NCBI RefSeq assembly: GCF_012932495.1
Contig: NZ_JABCNG010000001.1
Location: 1,364,001-1,428,000, forward strand
DNA length: 64,000 nucleotides
Source of the DNA: Novosphingobium sp. SG919
Lineage (GTDB): Bacteria; Pseudomonadota; Alphaproteobacteria; Sphingomonadales; Sphingomonadaceae
Direction: 5' to 3'
The translations under genes and the position numbers were made by a program. Under the pieces are notes generated by a model. The model was not told where the DNA came from, made no database searches, and worked only from the letters and a program-made list of their open reading frames with translations. Below, piece after piece: positions 45,687 through 54,198 of the stretch; positions within the stretch are counted from its first letter, which is position 1; the number at the start of each line of letters is the position of its first letter.

Positions 45687-47234
45687 ATGAACCAGCCCAA
45701 GATCAAGCACGCGCTGCCGATCACGCGCGACGAAGACTTTGCCCAGTGGTATCAGGCGGTGATCGCCGAGGCCGAGCTTGCCGAGGAATCCGGCGTGCGC
45801 GGCTGCATGGTGATCAAGCCTTGGGGCTATGGCATCTGGGAACGCATCCAGAAGCTGATGGACGCGCGCATCAAGGAAGCGGGCGTCGACAACTGCTATT
45901 TCCCGCTGTTCATCCCGCTGTCGTACTTCGCCAAGGAAGCCGACCACGTGGAAGGCTTTGCCAAGGAAATGGCCGTGGTCACGCACCATCGCTTGGTGGC
46001 CGATCCCAAGGGCGGGCTGATGCCCGATCCCGAAGCCAAGCTGGAAGAGCCGCTGGTGGTGCGGCCCACGTCGGAAACGGTGATCGGCGCGGCCATGGCG
46101 CGGTGGATCCAGTCGTGGCGCGATCTGCCGCTCTTGACCAACCAATGGGCCAATGTCGTGCGCTGGGAAATGCGCACCCGCATGTTCCTGCGCACCAGCG
46201 AATTCCTTTGGCAGGAAGGCCACACCGCCCATGCGGACGAGGCCGACGCCATGACCGAAACCCTGCGCGCGCTGGAAATGTACCGCAGCTTTGCGCAGGA
46301 CGTGCTGGCCATGCCGGTGATCGCCGGGCCCAAGCCCGAAAACGAACGCTTCCCCGGCGCGGTCGAAACCTTTTCGATCGAAGCGATGATGCAGGATGGC
46401 AAGGCGCTCCAGGCGGGCACTTCGCATTATCTTGGCACCACATTCTCGCAGGCCGCCGGCATCCGCTATCAGGACAAGGAAGGCCAGCAGGCGCTGTGCC
46501 ACACCACCTCGTGGGGCGTGTCCACCCGCCTGATCGGCGGCGTGATCATGACGCACGGCGATGACGATGGCCTGCGCACTCCGCCGCAAGTGGCGCCGCA
46601 CCAGATCGTGATCCTGCCCATGCTGCGCGACAACGATGGCGACGAAGCGCTGCTCGCCTATTGCGAAGACTTGCGCAAGGCGCTGGCCAGCCAGAGTGCG
46701 TTCGACGAAAAGGTCCGCGTGCTGCTCGACAAGCGGCCCGGCAAGGCCACGGCCAAGCGCTGGGCCTGGGTCAAGAAGGGCGTACCGCTGATCCTGGAAA
46801 TCGGCGGGCGCGATGCGGAAAACGGCCAGGTTTCGGCCGTGCGCCGCGACCGCCTGTGGCGCGAGGATGGCAAGGTCAATTTCGTCGGCCAAGCCAAGGA
46901 AGATTTCGTCGCCTCGGCCGTGGCTGAACTGGAATCGATCCAGGCCGCGCTGTTTGCGCAAGCGGCAGCCCGCCGCGACGCGCAGATCGAACGCGGCGTG
47001 ACCGATCTGGATGGCTTGGCGGCCTATTTCGCCGAAGACCGCAAGTTCCCCGGCTGGGTGGAACTGGGCTGGTCGCGCCCCACGGGCGAGGCGCTGGACA
47101 AGGTGGTGGAGCAGTTGAAGGCGCTCAAGCTCACCATCCGCAACACCCCGCTCGATGCCCCGGCGCCCACCGGTATCTGCCCGTTCACGGGCGAACCGGC
47201 GGTTGAAACGATCTATATCGCTCGGGCTTATTGA
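45687..47234 (+). CDS. proS: Prolyl-tRNA synthetase, archaeal/eukaryotic type
   Basis: A 515-aa class II synthetase that charges tRNA-Pro. Motif 2 is VVRWEMRTRMFLRTSEFLWQEGHTAHA, motif 1 is in GCMVIKPWGYGIWERI, and motif 3 is TSWGVSTRLIGGVIMTHGDDDG. The lack of the editing insert, the REF as above and the C-terminal end IARAY place it with the archaeal/eukaryotic form rather than the usual bacterial form. The C-terminal domain keeps only one cysteine (GICPFTGEP) of the expected zinc site. The start at 45687 follows GGCAGGGC. Confidence 0.95.
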   Translation: MNQPKIKHALPITRDEDFAQWYQAVIAEAELAEESGVRGCMVIKPWGYGIWERIQKLMDARIKEAGVDNCYFPLFIPLSYFAKEADHVEGFAKEMAVVTHHRLVADPKGGLMPDPEAKLEEPLVVRPTSETVIGAAMARWIQSWRDLPLLTNQWANVVRWEMRTRMFLRTSEFLWQEGHTAHADEADAMTETLRALEMYRSFAQDVLAMPVIAGPKPENERFPGAVETFSIEAMMQDGKALQAGTSHYLGTTFSQAAGIRYQDKEGQQALCHTTSWGVSTRLIGGVIMTHGDDDGLRTPPQVAPHQIVILPMLRDNDGDEALLAYCEDLRKALASQSAFDEKVRVLLDKRPGKATAKRWAWVKKGVPLILEIGGRDAENGQVSAVRRDRLWREDGKVNFVGQAKEDFVASAVAELESIQAALFAQAAARRDAQIERGVTDLDGLAAYFAEDRKFPGWVELGWSRPTGEALDKVVEQLKALKLTIRNTPLDAPAPTGICPFTGEPAVETIYIARAY

Positions 47235-47249
47235 TCGGGTTATAAAATT

Positions 47250-47343
47250 CCCTCCCCCAGCCCCTCCCGCTTGCGGGAGGGGAGCCAGGGAAGAAAGCCC
47301 CCTCCCGCAAGCGGGAGGGGGTTTGGGGGAGGGCATGTTCCCC
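47250..47343. repeat. Double hairpin repeat (CCCTCCCGC / GCGGGAGGG type)
   Basis: Two palindromes, CCCCTCCCGC-TT-GCGGGAGGGG (47261-47282) and CCCCCTCCCGC-AA-GCGGGAGGGGG (47298-47321), are flanked by CCCTCCCCCA (47250-47259) and its complement TGGGGGAGGG (47324-47333). The right half with its trailing GGGC-TGTTCCC recurs at 57304-57350. It lies between proS and the M28 peptidase gene and could end transcription. Confidence 0.85.
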
Positions 47344-47379
47344 CTTACCTCGCGCAAAATATCGTTTACCCTGCGCGAC

Positions 47380-48696
47380 ATGACCCGCGCTCTTCTTGCC
47401 CTCCCGCTCTTGGCCCTGGCCCTGCCGCTCCACGCCCAGGAAGTCTCCCCACAGCGCCTCAAGGCAGACGTGGAAACCCTGGTGAGCTTCGGCACGCGGC
47501 ACACCATGTCTTCGCCCACCGATCCCAAGCGCGGCATCGGCGCGGCGCGCGCCTGGGCCAAGGCGCAGTTCGAGGCGAGTAGCGCGGCCTGCGGCCAGTG
47601 CCTCGCCATCGCCACGCCTGAAACCACCGTGACCGGCGAACGCCTGCCCACACCCACCAAGATCGTCGATGTCGTCGCGATCCAGCGCGGCAGCGAGCGC
47701 CCCAACGAAGTGGTGATCGTGGCCGGCCATATCGACAGCCGCGTCAGCGACGTGATGAACGCCACGGCCGATGCCCCCGGCGCCAACGACGATGGCTCGG
47801 GCACGGCGCTGGTGCTCGAAGCCGCGCGCGTGCTGTCAAAGCGCAAGTTTCCCACCACCATCGTCTATGCCGTGCTCAGCGGGGAAGAGCAGGGCCTTTA
47901 TGGCGGCAAGTTGCTGGCCGAATATGCCAAGGCGCAAGGCTGGACAGTAAAAGCCATGTTCAACAACGACATCGTCGGCAATTCGCGCGGGTCTGACGGT
48001 CTGGTGGATGATAGCCACGTGCGGGTGTTTTCCGAAGGGCCACGCGGCGATGGCGATGCCGCGCTCGCCCGCGCGCAACGCGCGATCGGCGGGGAGAACG
48101 ACAGCCCCTCGCGCAATCTGTCGCGCTGGCTGGCGGGCCTGGCCGATCCGGCCAGGACGGGCCTCGCCGTCCGCCAGGTCTGGCGCGCCGATCGCATGGG
48201 CCGCGGCGGGGACCACCTGCCGTTCGAGGCCCTGGGCTATCCTGCCGTGCGCTTTTCCGTGGCGGTGGAGAATTACGACCGCCAGCACCAGGATCTGCGC
48301 ACCGAACAGGGCCGCGCCTATGGCGATACGATCGATGCCATGGACTTTGCCTATCTCGCCAAAGTGACGCGGCTCAACGTCGCCGGCCTGGCCGCGCTCG
48401 CCCGCGCGCCGCTGCCGCCAGTCGCCACGGTTAAAGCGGCGGTGCAGACCTTTACCGAGGTATCGTGGAAGCCGGTGCCGGGCGCGGTGCGTTATGCGCT
48501 GTGGCAACGACGCACCGATGCACCGGGCTGGCCGGCCAAGCCCGTGCTGCAAACCGCGCAAACCCAGGTAACTCTGCCGGGCGTGCGCGGCGATGACTGG
48601 TTCTTCGGCGTCAGCGCGATTGCCGCCGATGGCAGCGCAAGCCCGGTGGCCTCGGCCGTGCCGGGCGGCGCTTTCGGCCCGACTGGGGATCGTTGA
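47380..48696 (+). CDS. Exported M28-family zinc aminopeptidase
   Basis: A 438-aa protein with signal peptide MTRALLALPLLALALPLHAQ. Di-zinc ligands lie in VAGHIDSRVSD, GANDDGSGTAL, LSGEEQGLYG (catalytic Glu pair), FNNDIVGN and GGDHLPFEALG. An FN3-like domain (about residues 345-430) follows the peptidase domain. The ATG at 47380 is chosen; an ATG at 47335 lies inside the upstream repeat. Likely periplasmic or extracellular release of N-terminal residues. Confidence 0.92.
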   Translation: MTRALLALPLLALALPLHAQEVSPQRLKADVETLVSFGTRHTMSSPTDPKRGIGAARAWAKAQFEASSAACGQCLAIATPETTVTGERLPTPTKIVDVVAIQRGSERPNEVVIVAGHIDSRVSDVMNATADAPGANDDGSGTALVLEAARVLSKRKFPTTIVYAVLSGEEQGLYGGKLLAEYAKAQGWTVKAMFNNDIVGNSRGSDGLVDDSHVRVFSEGPRGDGDAALARAQRAIGGENDSPSRNLSRWLAGLADPARTGLAVRQVWRADRMGRGGDHLPFEALGYPAVRFSVAVENYDRQHQDLRTEQGRAYGDTIDAMDFAYLAKVTRLNVAGLAALARAPLPPVATVKAAVQTFTEVSWKPVPGAVRYALWQRRTDAPGWPAKPVLQTAQTQVTLPGVRGDDWFFGVSAIAADGSASPVASAVPGGAFGPTGDR

Positions 48697-48724
48697 ACGC
48701 CGCATCGCAGTATGGGAGACTGAA

Positions 48725-49303
48725 ATGATTCAAGCTGCGAAGTATGGGTTGCGCAATCTATTCAACCTGTCAGGGCGTGACAATCGGCAGCAATTCTGGC
48801 TGTTTGTCATCTTTCTTCTGATCATGCGATGGGTTCTGGCCACGGTCGTGACTGCGCCCCTCATGGCCAGTACGGTGGGGACGGCGATGCACAATGTGGG
48901 TGTCAACGCCGATTCTGATACGGCCGCTACTGCCGTACAGGCCAACATCACCTCCGCTTTGCCTCAACTCATGATCATCGGGTTCGCTATTAGCCTCATC
49001 ACCGTTGCCATGCTGTTCGCGGCTTTGGTGCGCCGCCTGCACGATAGCAACCTGTCCGGCTGGTTCGTGCTGCTGCCCGGCGTGCCCTACCTGCTGAATC
49101 TCGTCGCCACCCCAAGCCAAGTGGCCCACACGATGGCGATAATGCAACGTGGGCCAAACGCGAAGATGATCCTGCATGAAACCAACTGGTGGGTGGCGGC
49201 ACTCGCCTGGCTTGCCTTGGTGCTGCTGGTAGGACTCACCCTGCGGCAATCGACCCGCGGCGCAAATCGCTATGGTCCCCAGCCAAAGGATAGCCGCGGC
49301 TAA
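48725..49303 (+). CDS. DUF805 family membrane protein
   Basis: A 192-aa inner-membrane protein with four helices. NLSGRDNRQQFWLFVIFLL and the signature LVRRLHDSNLSGWFVLLPG identify DUF805. A periplasmic or cytoplasmic loop of about 45 residues (TAATAVQANITSALPQ) is longer than in most members. The start at 48725 (MIQAAKYG) follows GGGAGACTGAA. It lies 28 bp after the M28 peptidase. Its end overlaps the convergent methyltransferase gene by 4 bp. Confidence 0.92.
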   Translation: MIQAAKYGLRNLFNLSGRDNRQQFWLFVIFLLIMRWVLATVVTAPLMASTVGTAMHNVGVNADSDTAATAVQANITSALPQLMIIGFAISLITVAMLFAALVRRLHDSNLSGWFVLLPGVPYLLNLVATPSQVAHTMAIMQRGPNAKMILHETNWWVAALAWLALVLLVGLTLRQSTRGANRYGPQPKDSRG

Positions 49304-50067
49304 GCCGCCTCTGCCTCGATCAGCAAGGTGTCGATGGTAAAGCTGCCATCGGCCTCGATCGCGAAGTGGTCCTGCACTTCGCGCGGAGCCTGGCTCTGAA
49401 GCTGGCGAATCGCGGTGGCCAGATCGGGCGGGGTGCCCATCCGCGCCGTCCATTGCGCAAAGTCCATGCGCAGGCGCCCCGGCATGATCGCGGAAATCGC
49501 AAAGCCGGCCTGGCCCAGCGCGACGGTCCATTCGGCCAGGCTGTAATCGCGAACGTGGCTCGCATCGCGCAGCAATTCCACCGCTTGCAGATGCGTGTCG
49601 CACAGCGCGCTGGCCGGCGCCACCACATCGGCAAACAGGGCCAGGCCGCGCGGTTGACACACCCGCCGCGCCTGGGCCAGCCCGCGCGCCAGGCTGTTCC
49701 AGTGATGCGCGGAAAAGCGGCTGGCCACGGCATCGGCATGGCCATCGGCAAAGGGCAGCGTCTCGGCCGCACTCACGCAAGTAACCACGTTGGCCAAGGC
49801 GCGCCGCGCGCTTTCCGCCTCCACCGCCGCCAGCATGCGGGGCGAAAGATCGGTGGCGATCACTTCGCCACAGTGGGGCGCGGCGACATAGGCCACATGG
49901 CCCCCGCCGGTGCCGATGTCGATCAGGCGCGCCGGGCGCCGCACGGCCAGTGCTTCGGCCATGCGGGCCAGATCGGCGCCCTGGGCGTGAACGGCACTGG
50001 AAACATAGGCGGCGGCGCGGCTGCCGAACTGGGCATCGGCGTGATCATCGTGGCTGGGTCGGGTCAT
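49300..50067 (-). CDS. Class I SAM-dependent methyltransferase
   Basis: A 255-aa Methyltransf_11-type enzyme. SAM motif I is ARLIDIGTGGGHVAYVAAP, the acidic residue at motif II follows in EVIATDLSPRMLAAVE, and SAAETLPFADGHADAVASRFSAHHW is typical of UbiE-like enzymes. The target is unknown. It is divergent from an HTH regulator gene with a shared 80-bp region that contains tandem repeats, so the regulator probably controls it. Confidence 0.92.
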   Translation of the reverse strand: MTRPSHDDHADAQFGSRAAAYVSSAVHAQGADLARMAEALAVRRPARLIDIGTGGGHVAYVAAPHCGEVIATDLSPRMLAAVEAESARRALANVVTCVSAAETLPFADGHADAVASRFSAHHWNSLARGLAQARRVCQPRGLALFADVVAPASALCDTHLQAVELLRDASHVRDYSLAEWTVALGQAGFAISAIMPGRLRMDFAQWTARMGTPPDLATAIRQLQSQAPREVQDHFAIEADGSFTIDTLLIEAEAA

Positions 50068-50100
50068 GGTCGTTCCTTTCGCGTCTCCGTGTGAACCGCG

Positions 50101-50140
50101 ATTTACCCTGTTACAAGATTGGCATTTATCCTGTTATAAG
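50101..50140. promoter_or_regulatory. Tandem 17-bp operator-like repeats
   Basis: ATTTACCCTGTTACAAG (50101-50117) and ATTTATCCTGTTATAAG (50124-50140) match at 15 of 17 positions with a 23-bp period, about two helix turns. TTACAA (50111) and TTATAA (50134) at 17-bp spacing could also be the regulator promoter, 8 bp before its ATG. The repeats would let the regulator control both divergent genes. Confidence 0.6.
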
Positions 50141-50147
50141 TGCTGCC

Positions 50148-50909
50148 ATGACCGACACGAGACAGGAATTGGGCCGCTTCCTGCGCGCCTCGCGCGAACG
50201 CTGCCCGGCCGAAGGCAGCGGCCGGCGCCGCACCCCCGGCTTGCGACGCGAGGAACTGGCCATTCGCGCCGGCATCAGCACCACCTGGCTCGCCTGGCTG
50301 GAGCAGGGCCGCGAGGCCAACCCTTCACCGCACGCGCTCGCGCGCCTCGCTCGCGCGCTGGCGCTGTCGGTGGCAGAACGTGCCTATCTGTTCGAGCTGG
50401 CGGGCCGGCTCGATCCCGAAGCGCCCATGGCGACAGCGCTGGAAGAAGCACCGGATTCGGTGCGCGTCCTGGTGGAATTCGCGCCGGGTCCAGCTTACGG
50501 CCTCGATCGCACCTGGCGCGCCACCTGCTGGAATGCCGGGGCAGAGCGATTGTTTCCCGGCTGGCTTGACGACATGGGGGAGCGCAACCTCTTGCGCTAT
50601 ATGTTCCTGCGGGCCGAAGCGCGGGCCATGTTGCCCGATTGGCACGAACGCGCGCGGCGGCTGATCGCCGAATTCCGCGCCGATCATGCCGGCCGCCACG
50701 CCGACCCGGTGAGCGAGCGGATCGTGGCCGACTTGCGCGTGGAAAGCCCCGATTTCGCCAGCCTGTGGGACGAGCAGGTGGTGCAGGGCCGGGAAGGGGG
50801 CCTGCGCCGCTTCGACCACCCGTGGGATGGGCACCTGGCCTTCCGCCAATTCACCTGGATTCCCGCCGATCGGCCCGATTGCAAGGTCGTCGTCCTGCAT
50901 CCCGCCTAG
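50148..50909 (+). CDS. HTH (XRE/MmyB-type) transcriptional regulator
   Basis: A 253-aa regulator. N-terminal HTH: ELGRFLRASRERCPAEG, TPGLRREELAIRAGISTTWLAWLEQGR, NPSPHALARLARALALS. The C-terminal MmyB-like ligand domain (residues about 100-250) includes WRATCWNAGAERLFPGW, GERNLLRYMFL and DHPWDGHLAFRQFTW. Members of this family often regulate a divergent enzyme gene; here that is the methyltransferase. The ligand is unknown. Confidence 0.93.
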   Translation: MTDTRQELGRFLRASRERCPAEGSGRRRTPGLRREELAIRAGISTTWLAWLEQGREANPSPHALARLARALALSVAERAYLFELAGRLDPEAPMATALEEAPDSVRVLVEFAPGPAYGLDRTWRATCWNAGAERLFPGWLDDMGERNLLRYMFLRAEARAMLPDWHERARRLIAEFRADHAGRHADPVSERIVADLRVESPDFASLWDEQVVQGREGGLRRFDHPWDGHLAFRQFTWIPADRPDCKVVVLHPA

Positions 50910-50910
50910 A

Positions 50911-51004
50911 GCATTTTCAAGGCAGGTGGAATCACCTGCCTTGAAAATGCGGCAAATCAGAAGGCTGGAGCGCCGGCTTTGACGCAGTCAAAGCCGGCGC
51001 TCCA
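50911..51004. repeat. Two adjacent perfect hairpins
   Basis: An 18-bp arm from GCATTTTCAAGG (50911-50928) pairs with 50933-50950 over loop GAAT. A second 18-bp arm from TGGAGCGCCGG (50966-50983) pairs with 50987-51004 over loop GCA. Both stems are perfect. They begin 2 bp after the regulator stop and end 52 bp before the RNase R start. AGAGCATTTTC-type palindromes recur in alphaproteobacterial intergenic regions. No T-run follows. Confidence 0.9.
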
Positions 51005-51056
51005 AGGGCGCTGTGCAAGGTTGCGCTTTTTCGCCCAAGCGCCCACATGCGAGAAG

Positions 51057-53351
51057 ATGGTCAAGACCAAATTTCCCCAGGGACTCCCTTCGCGCCAGCA
51101 GGTGCTCGATTTCATCGCCCAGAGCACGGAAGCGGCCGGCAAGCGCGAGATTGCCAAGGCTTTCGGCCTCAAGGGCACCGAGAAGATCGCGCTCAAGGCG
51201 CTTTTGAAAGACATGGCCGAAGAAGGCCTGATCGACGGCAACCGCACCGCGTTTCATGCCATGGGCGGCGTGCCCAAGGTGACCGTGCTGCGCGTGGTGG
51301 AAATCGACGAGGGCCATGTCCTGGCCATCCCCGATTCCTGGCAGCCCGATGACGCGAGCCCGCCGCCGCGCCTGCGCGTGATCGAGCCTAAGGGCAAAGC
51401 GCGCGATCGCCAGGCCGCGCTAAGGCCTGGGGACCGCGTGCTGGCGCGGACCGAGGAAGTGGGCGGCCCTGGTTCGGGCAAATGGCTGGCCCACCCGATG
51501 AAGAAACTGCCGCAGCAAAGCGAGCAGGTCATGGGCGTGGTCGAGCTCGATGGCGTGGGCAAGGGCTGGCTCGCCCCCATCGACAAGCGCGAGCGCCATG
51601 CCGCGCCGATTTCCGATCTCGGCGGGGCAGAGGCGGGCCAACTCGTGCTGGCTGAACCGGCAGGCCGCTCGCCCCGTTCGGGCATGCGCGTCACCGCCGT
51701 ACTGGGCGATCCGCTGGCGCCGCGCGCGTTCAGTCTGATCGCGATCCACAAGCACGGCATTCCCATGGCCTTCGCGCCTGAAGCGCTGGACGAGGCGCAA
51801 GTCTCGGCCAAGCTGCCGCTCAGCCAGGATCGCCGCGAAGACTTGCGCGCCCTGCCGATCGTGGCGATCGACCCCAGCGACGCGCGCGACCACGACGATG
51901 CGATCTGGGCCGAGCCCGATGGCGAGGGCGGTTTCCGTGCGCTGGTCGCCATCGCCGACGTCAGCTTCTACGTGCGTCCCGGCGGGCAATTGGACCGCGA
52001 TGCGCGCAAGCGCGGCAATTCGGTCTATTTCCCCGATCGCGTCGTGCCGATGCTGCCCGAAGTCTTGAGCGCCGATGTCTGCTCGCTCAAATCCGGCGCG
52101 GATCGTGCGGCCATGGCCTGCCACCTGCACATTGCCGCCGATGGCCGGATCACCGATTTCCGCTTCACCCGCGCGCTGGTGCGCATCCACGAAGTGATCG
52201 CCTATGAAGAGGCGCAGGCCCGCATCGACGAGGATCGGGCCGAGCCGCACCTGCAAAACCTGTGGGCCGCGTGGCGCCTGTTGGAAAAGGCGCGCTCGGA
52301 TCGCAATCCGCTCGAACTCGAACTGCCCGAACGCCGCGTGATGCTCGACGAGGCAGGCCGCATCGCCCAGATCGCGCTGCGCGAGCGGCTCGACGCGCAT
52401 CGTGTGGTCGAAGACTTCATGATCGCCGCCAACGTGGCGGCGGCCAAGGCGCTGGAAGCCAAGACCGCCCCGGTGGTCTATCGCATCCACGAGCCGCCGA
52501 GCCGCGAGAAACTGCTGGCGCTGAAAGACTATCTCGCCACGTTCGACCGCAAGCTGTCGCTCGGCCAGGTGATCACGCCCGGCCTGTTCAACCGCATGCT
52601 CAAGGACGTGACCGACGAGGCGGAAAAGGCGCTGGTGATGGAAGCCGTGCTGCGCAGCCAGACCCAGGCCTATTACGGCCCGCGCAACGCCGGCCACTTT
52701 GGCCTGGCGCTCGGCTCCTACGCGCACTTCACCTCGCCGATCCGCCGCTATGCCGACTTGCTCGTGCACCGCGCGCTGGTCGATGCCTATGGCCTGGAGC
52801 AGCCGCGCCCGGAAAACCACGCCATTCCCGCCACATCCGGCCTGTCTGACCGTGATCGCGGCGATCTGGCCCGCGTGTCGGACGCGATCAGCGCCGCCGA
52901 ACGCCGCGCGATGGAAGCCGAGCGCGAGACGATCGACCGCTATGTGGCGGCGTGGCTCTCCACCCGCGTGGGCGAAGTGTTCGACACGCGCATCACCGGG
53001 GTGCAGAAATTCGGCCTCTTCGCCACGATCCTGGGGCTGGGCGGCGATGGCCTGGTGCCGGTGTCCACCCTGGGCGCCGAACGCTTCAACTATGATGAAA
53101 AGGCCCAGCGCCTGGTCGGCGAGCTGAGCGGCGAGGAATTCGCCATGGGCATGATCATCAAGCTGCGCCTGGCCGAAGCCAACCCGCTGACCGGCGCGCT
53201 CAAGTTCGAGCCGGTGGACGTGGCCGAAGGCATCCAGCGGATCGAACGGCGCGGCAGCAAGCTGGACGTTAAGCCCAAGTTCCGCGGCAAGCACATGGTC
53301 GGCCAGCGCGGCCGCCCCGGCAACATCCGCCACCAGGGCAAGCGGCGCTAA
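51057..53351 (+). CDS. rnr: Ribonuclease R
   Basis: A 764-aa processive 3'-5' exoribonuclease that degrades structured RNA. N-terminal winged-helix region (QQVLDFIAQSTEAAGKREIA), cold-shock domains, the RNB catalytic core with AIDPSDARDHDDAIW (metal-binding Asp residues) and HFTSPIRRYADLLVHRAL, a C-terminal S1 domain (GEVFDTRITGVQKFGLFATI), then a basic tail ending GNIRHQGKRR. The start at 51057 gives the family N-terminus; the upstream frame overlaps the hairpins. Confidence 0.96.
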   Translation: MVKTKFPQGLPSRQQVLDFIAQSTEAAGKREIAKAFGLKGTEKIALKALLKDMAEEGLIDGNRTAFHAMGGVPKVTVLRVVEIDEGHVLAIPDSWQPDDASPPPRLRVIEPKGKARDRQAALRPGDRVLARTEEVGGPGSGKWLAHPMKKLPQQSEQVMGVVELDGVGKGWLAPIDKRERHAAPISDLGGAEAGQLVLAEPAGRSPRSGMRVTAVLGDPLAPRAFSLIAIHKHGIPMAFAPEALDEAQVSAKLPLSQDRREDLRALPIVAIDPSDARDHDDAIWAEPDGEGGFRALVAIADVSFYVRPGGQLDRDARKRGNSVYFPDRVVPMLPEVLSADVCSLKSGADRAAMACHLHIAADGRITDFRFTRALVRIHEVIAYEEAQARIDEDRAEPHLQNLWAAWRLLEKARSDRNPLELELPERRVMLDEAGRIAQIALRERLDAHRVVEDFMIAANVAAAKALEAKTAPVVYRIHEPPSREKLLALKDYLATFDRKLSLGQVITPGLFNRMLKDVTDEAEKALVMEAVLRSQTQAYYGPRNAGHFGLALGSYAHFTSPIRRYADLLVHRALVDAYGLEQPRPENHAIPATSGLSDRDRGDLARVSDAISAAERRAMEAERETIDRYVAAWLSTRVGEVFDTRITGVQKFGLFATILGLGGDGLVPVSTLGAERFNYDEKAQRLVGELSGEEFAMGMIIKLRLAEANPLTGALKFEPVDVAEGIQRIERRGSKLDVKPKFRGKHMVGQRGRPGNIRHQGKRR

Positions 53352-53459
53352 CCCCCTCCGACGGCCTGCGGCCGCCATCTCCACCGGTGGGGAGGATCGG
53401 TAACCCAAGGATCCTCCCCCACCGGGGGAGGTGGCAGGCCGAAGGCCTGACGGAGGGGG
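53352..53459. repeat. Long imperfect inverted repeat
   Basis: The left arm starts CCCCCTCCG at 53352 and runs to GATC near 53398. The right arm runs from GATCC (53410) to CGGAGGGGG (53459). Arms of about 47 bp match with a few mismatches and nest further palindromes (CCACCGGTGG, GGCCGAAGGCC). It begins one base after the RNase R stop, and the convergent stress-protein gene ends 10 bp later, so it could terminate both. This is a common sphingomonad repeat type. Confidence 0.85.
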
Positions 53460-53468
53460 CAGCCCCCC

Positions 53469-53930
53469 TCAACTCACCGCGTCGATCGCCTCGTCATCCA
53501 CCCCACCGGGCACGATCATCAGCACGCAGGGCAGGGTGCCCGCCTCGGCAGCGAAATGGGTGACCAGCGGGCCGGAGCCATCTTCCGCCGCGCCCAGCAC
53601 CAGCGCCGAAACCTCGGGATGTTCCTTGAGGTATTCGCGAACCACTTGCGGTCCGTTCCCCTGGCGCACGCTGATCAGCGGCGCCAGGCCGGATTCGCTG
53701 GCAAGACTGCCCGCAGCGGCCGTGGCCAGCACTTCGGCGCGGTCATGCGCTTCCTGCTCGATCGTGGCCTGGACCCCAGCAAAGGCGACGAATTCCTGGC
53801 GCGGCACCAGCGCCAGGATATGCACCCCGCCGCCCGTGCGCACCGCGCGCCTTGCGGCAAAGCGCAGCGCGCGGGCCGCTTCCTCGGTCTCGTCCATGAT
53901 CACCAGATAGATGCGCTGCTGGTCTGGCAT
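53469..53930 (-). CDS. Universal stress protein (UspA family)
   Basis: A 153-aa Rossmann-like protein. The N-terminal strand IYLVIMDETEEAARALRFA, middle GVHILALVPRQEF, and LVLGAAEDGSGPLVTHF with the end CVLMIVPGG are Usp features. The ATP-binding G2xG9xGS/T motif is degraded (GAAEDGSGPLVTHF), so nucleotide binding is doubtful. The start at 53930 (MPDQQRIY) is chosen over a frame that extends to 54083. Confidence 0.88.
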   Translation of the reverse strand: MPDQQRIYLVIMDETEEAARALRFAARRAVRTGGGVHILALVPRQEFVAFAGVQATIEQEAHDRAEVLATAAAGSLASESGLAPLISVRQGNGPQVVREYLKEHPEVSALVLGAAEDGSGPLVTHFAAEAGTLPCVLMIVPGGVDDEAIDAVS

Positions 53931-54198
53931 GTCGCTGGTCCGCCCCCCGTTTCGTGGCAAGTGGTACCGCGAATGCGCGGTTCTGGCAAATAGGCGAGGT
54001 GCACACCCATGGCAGTATACGTAAACTGCCTGCTTAAAAATCATGCCCCGTGCATGTCGCTTGAGGCTTGACCGAAGGTGCAAGGCTGGTGAAATGAGGT
54101 GGTGAAACGAAAATTCGATTTAACCCGAATTTTTGCCAAAAAACCAGTTTTGCAAACCGAATTGACACTTTTGTCAGCAAGGACACGGAAAACAGCCC

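Noticed and set aside
54162..54176. Promoter TTGACA upstream of pdhC
   Set aside because: A good -35 match but no acceptable -10 at 16-18 bp; the TGACACTTTTGTCA palindrome may instead be a regulator site, with too little evidence to annotate.
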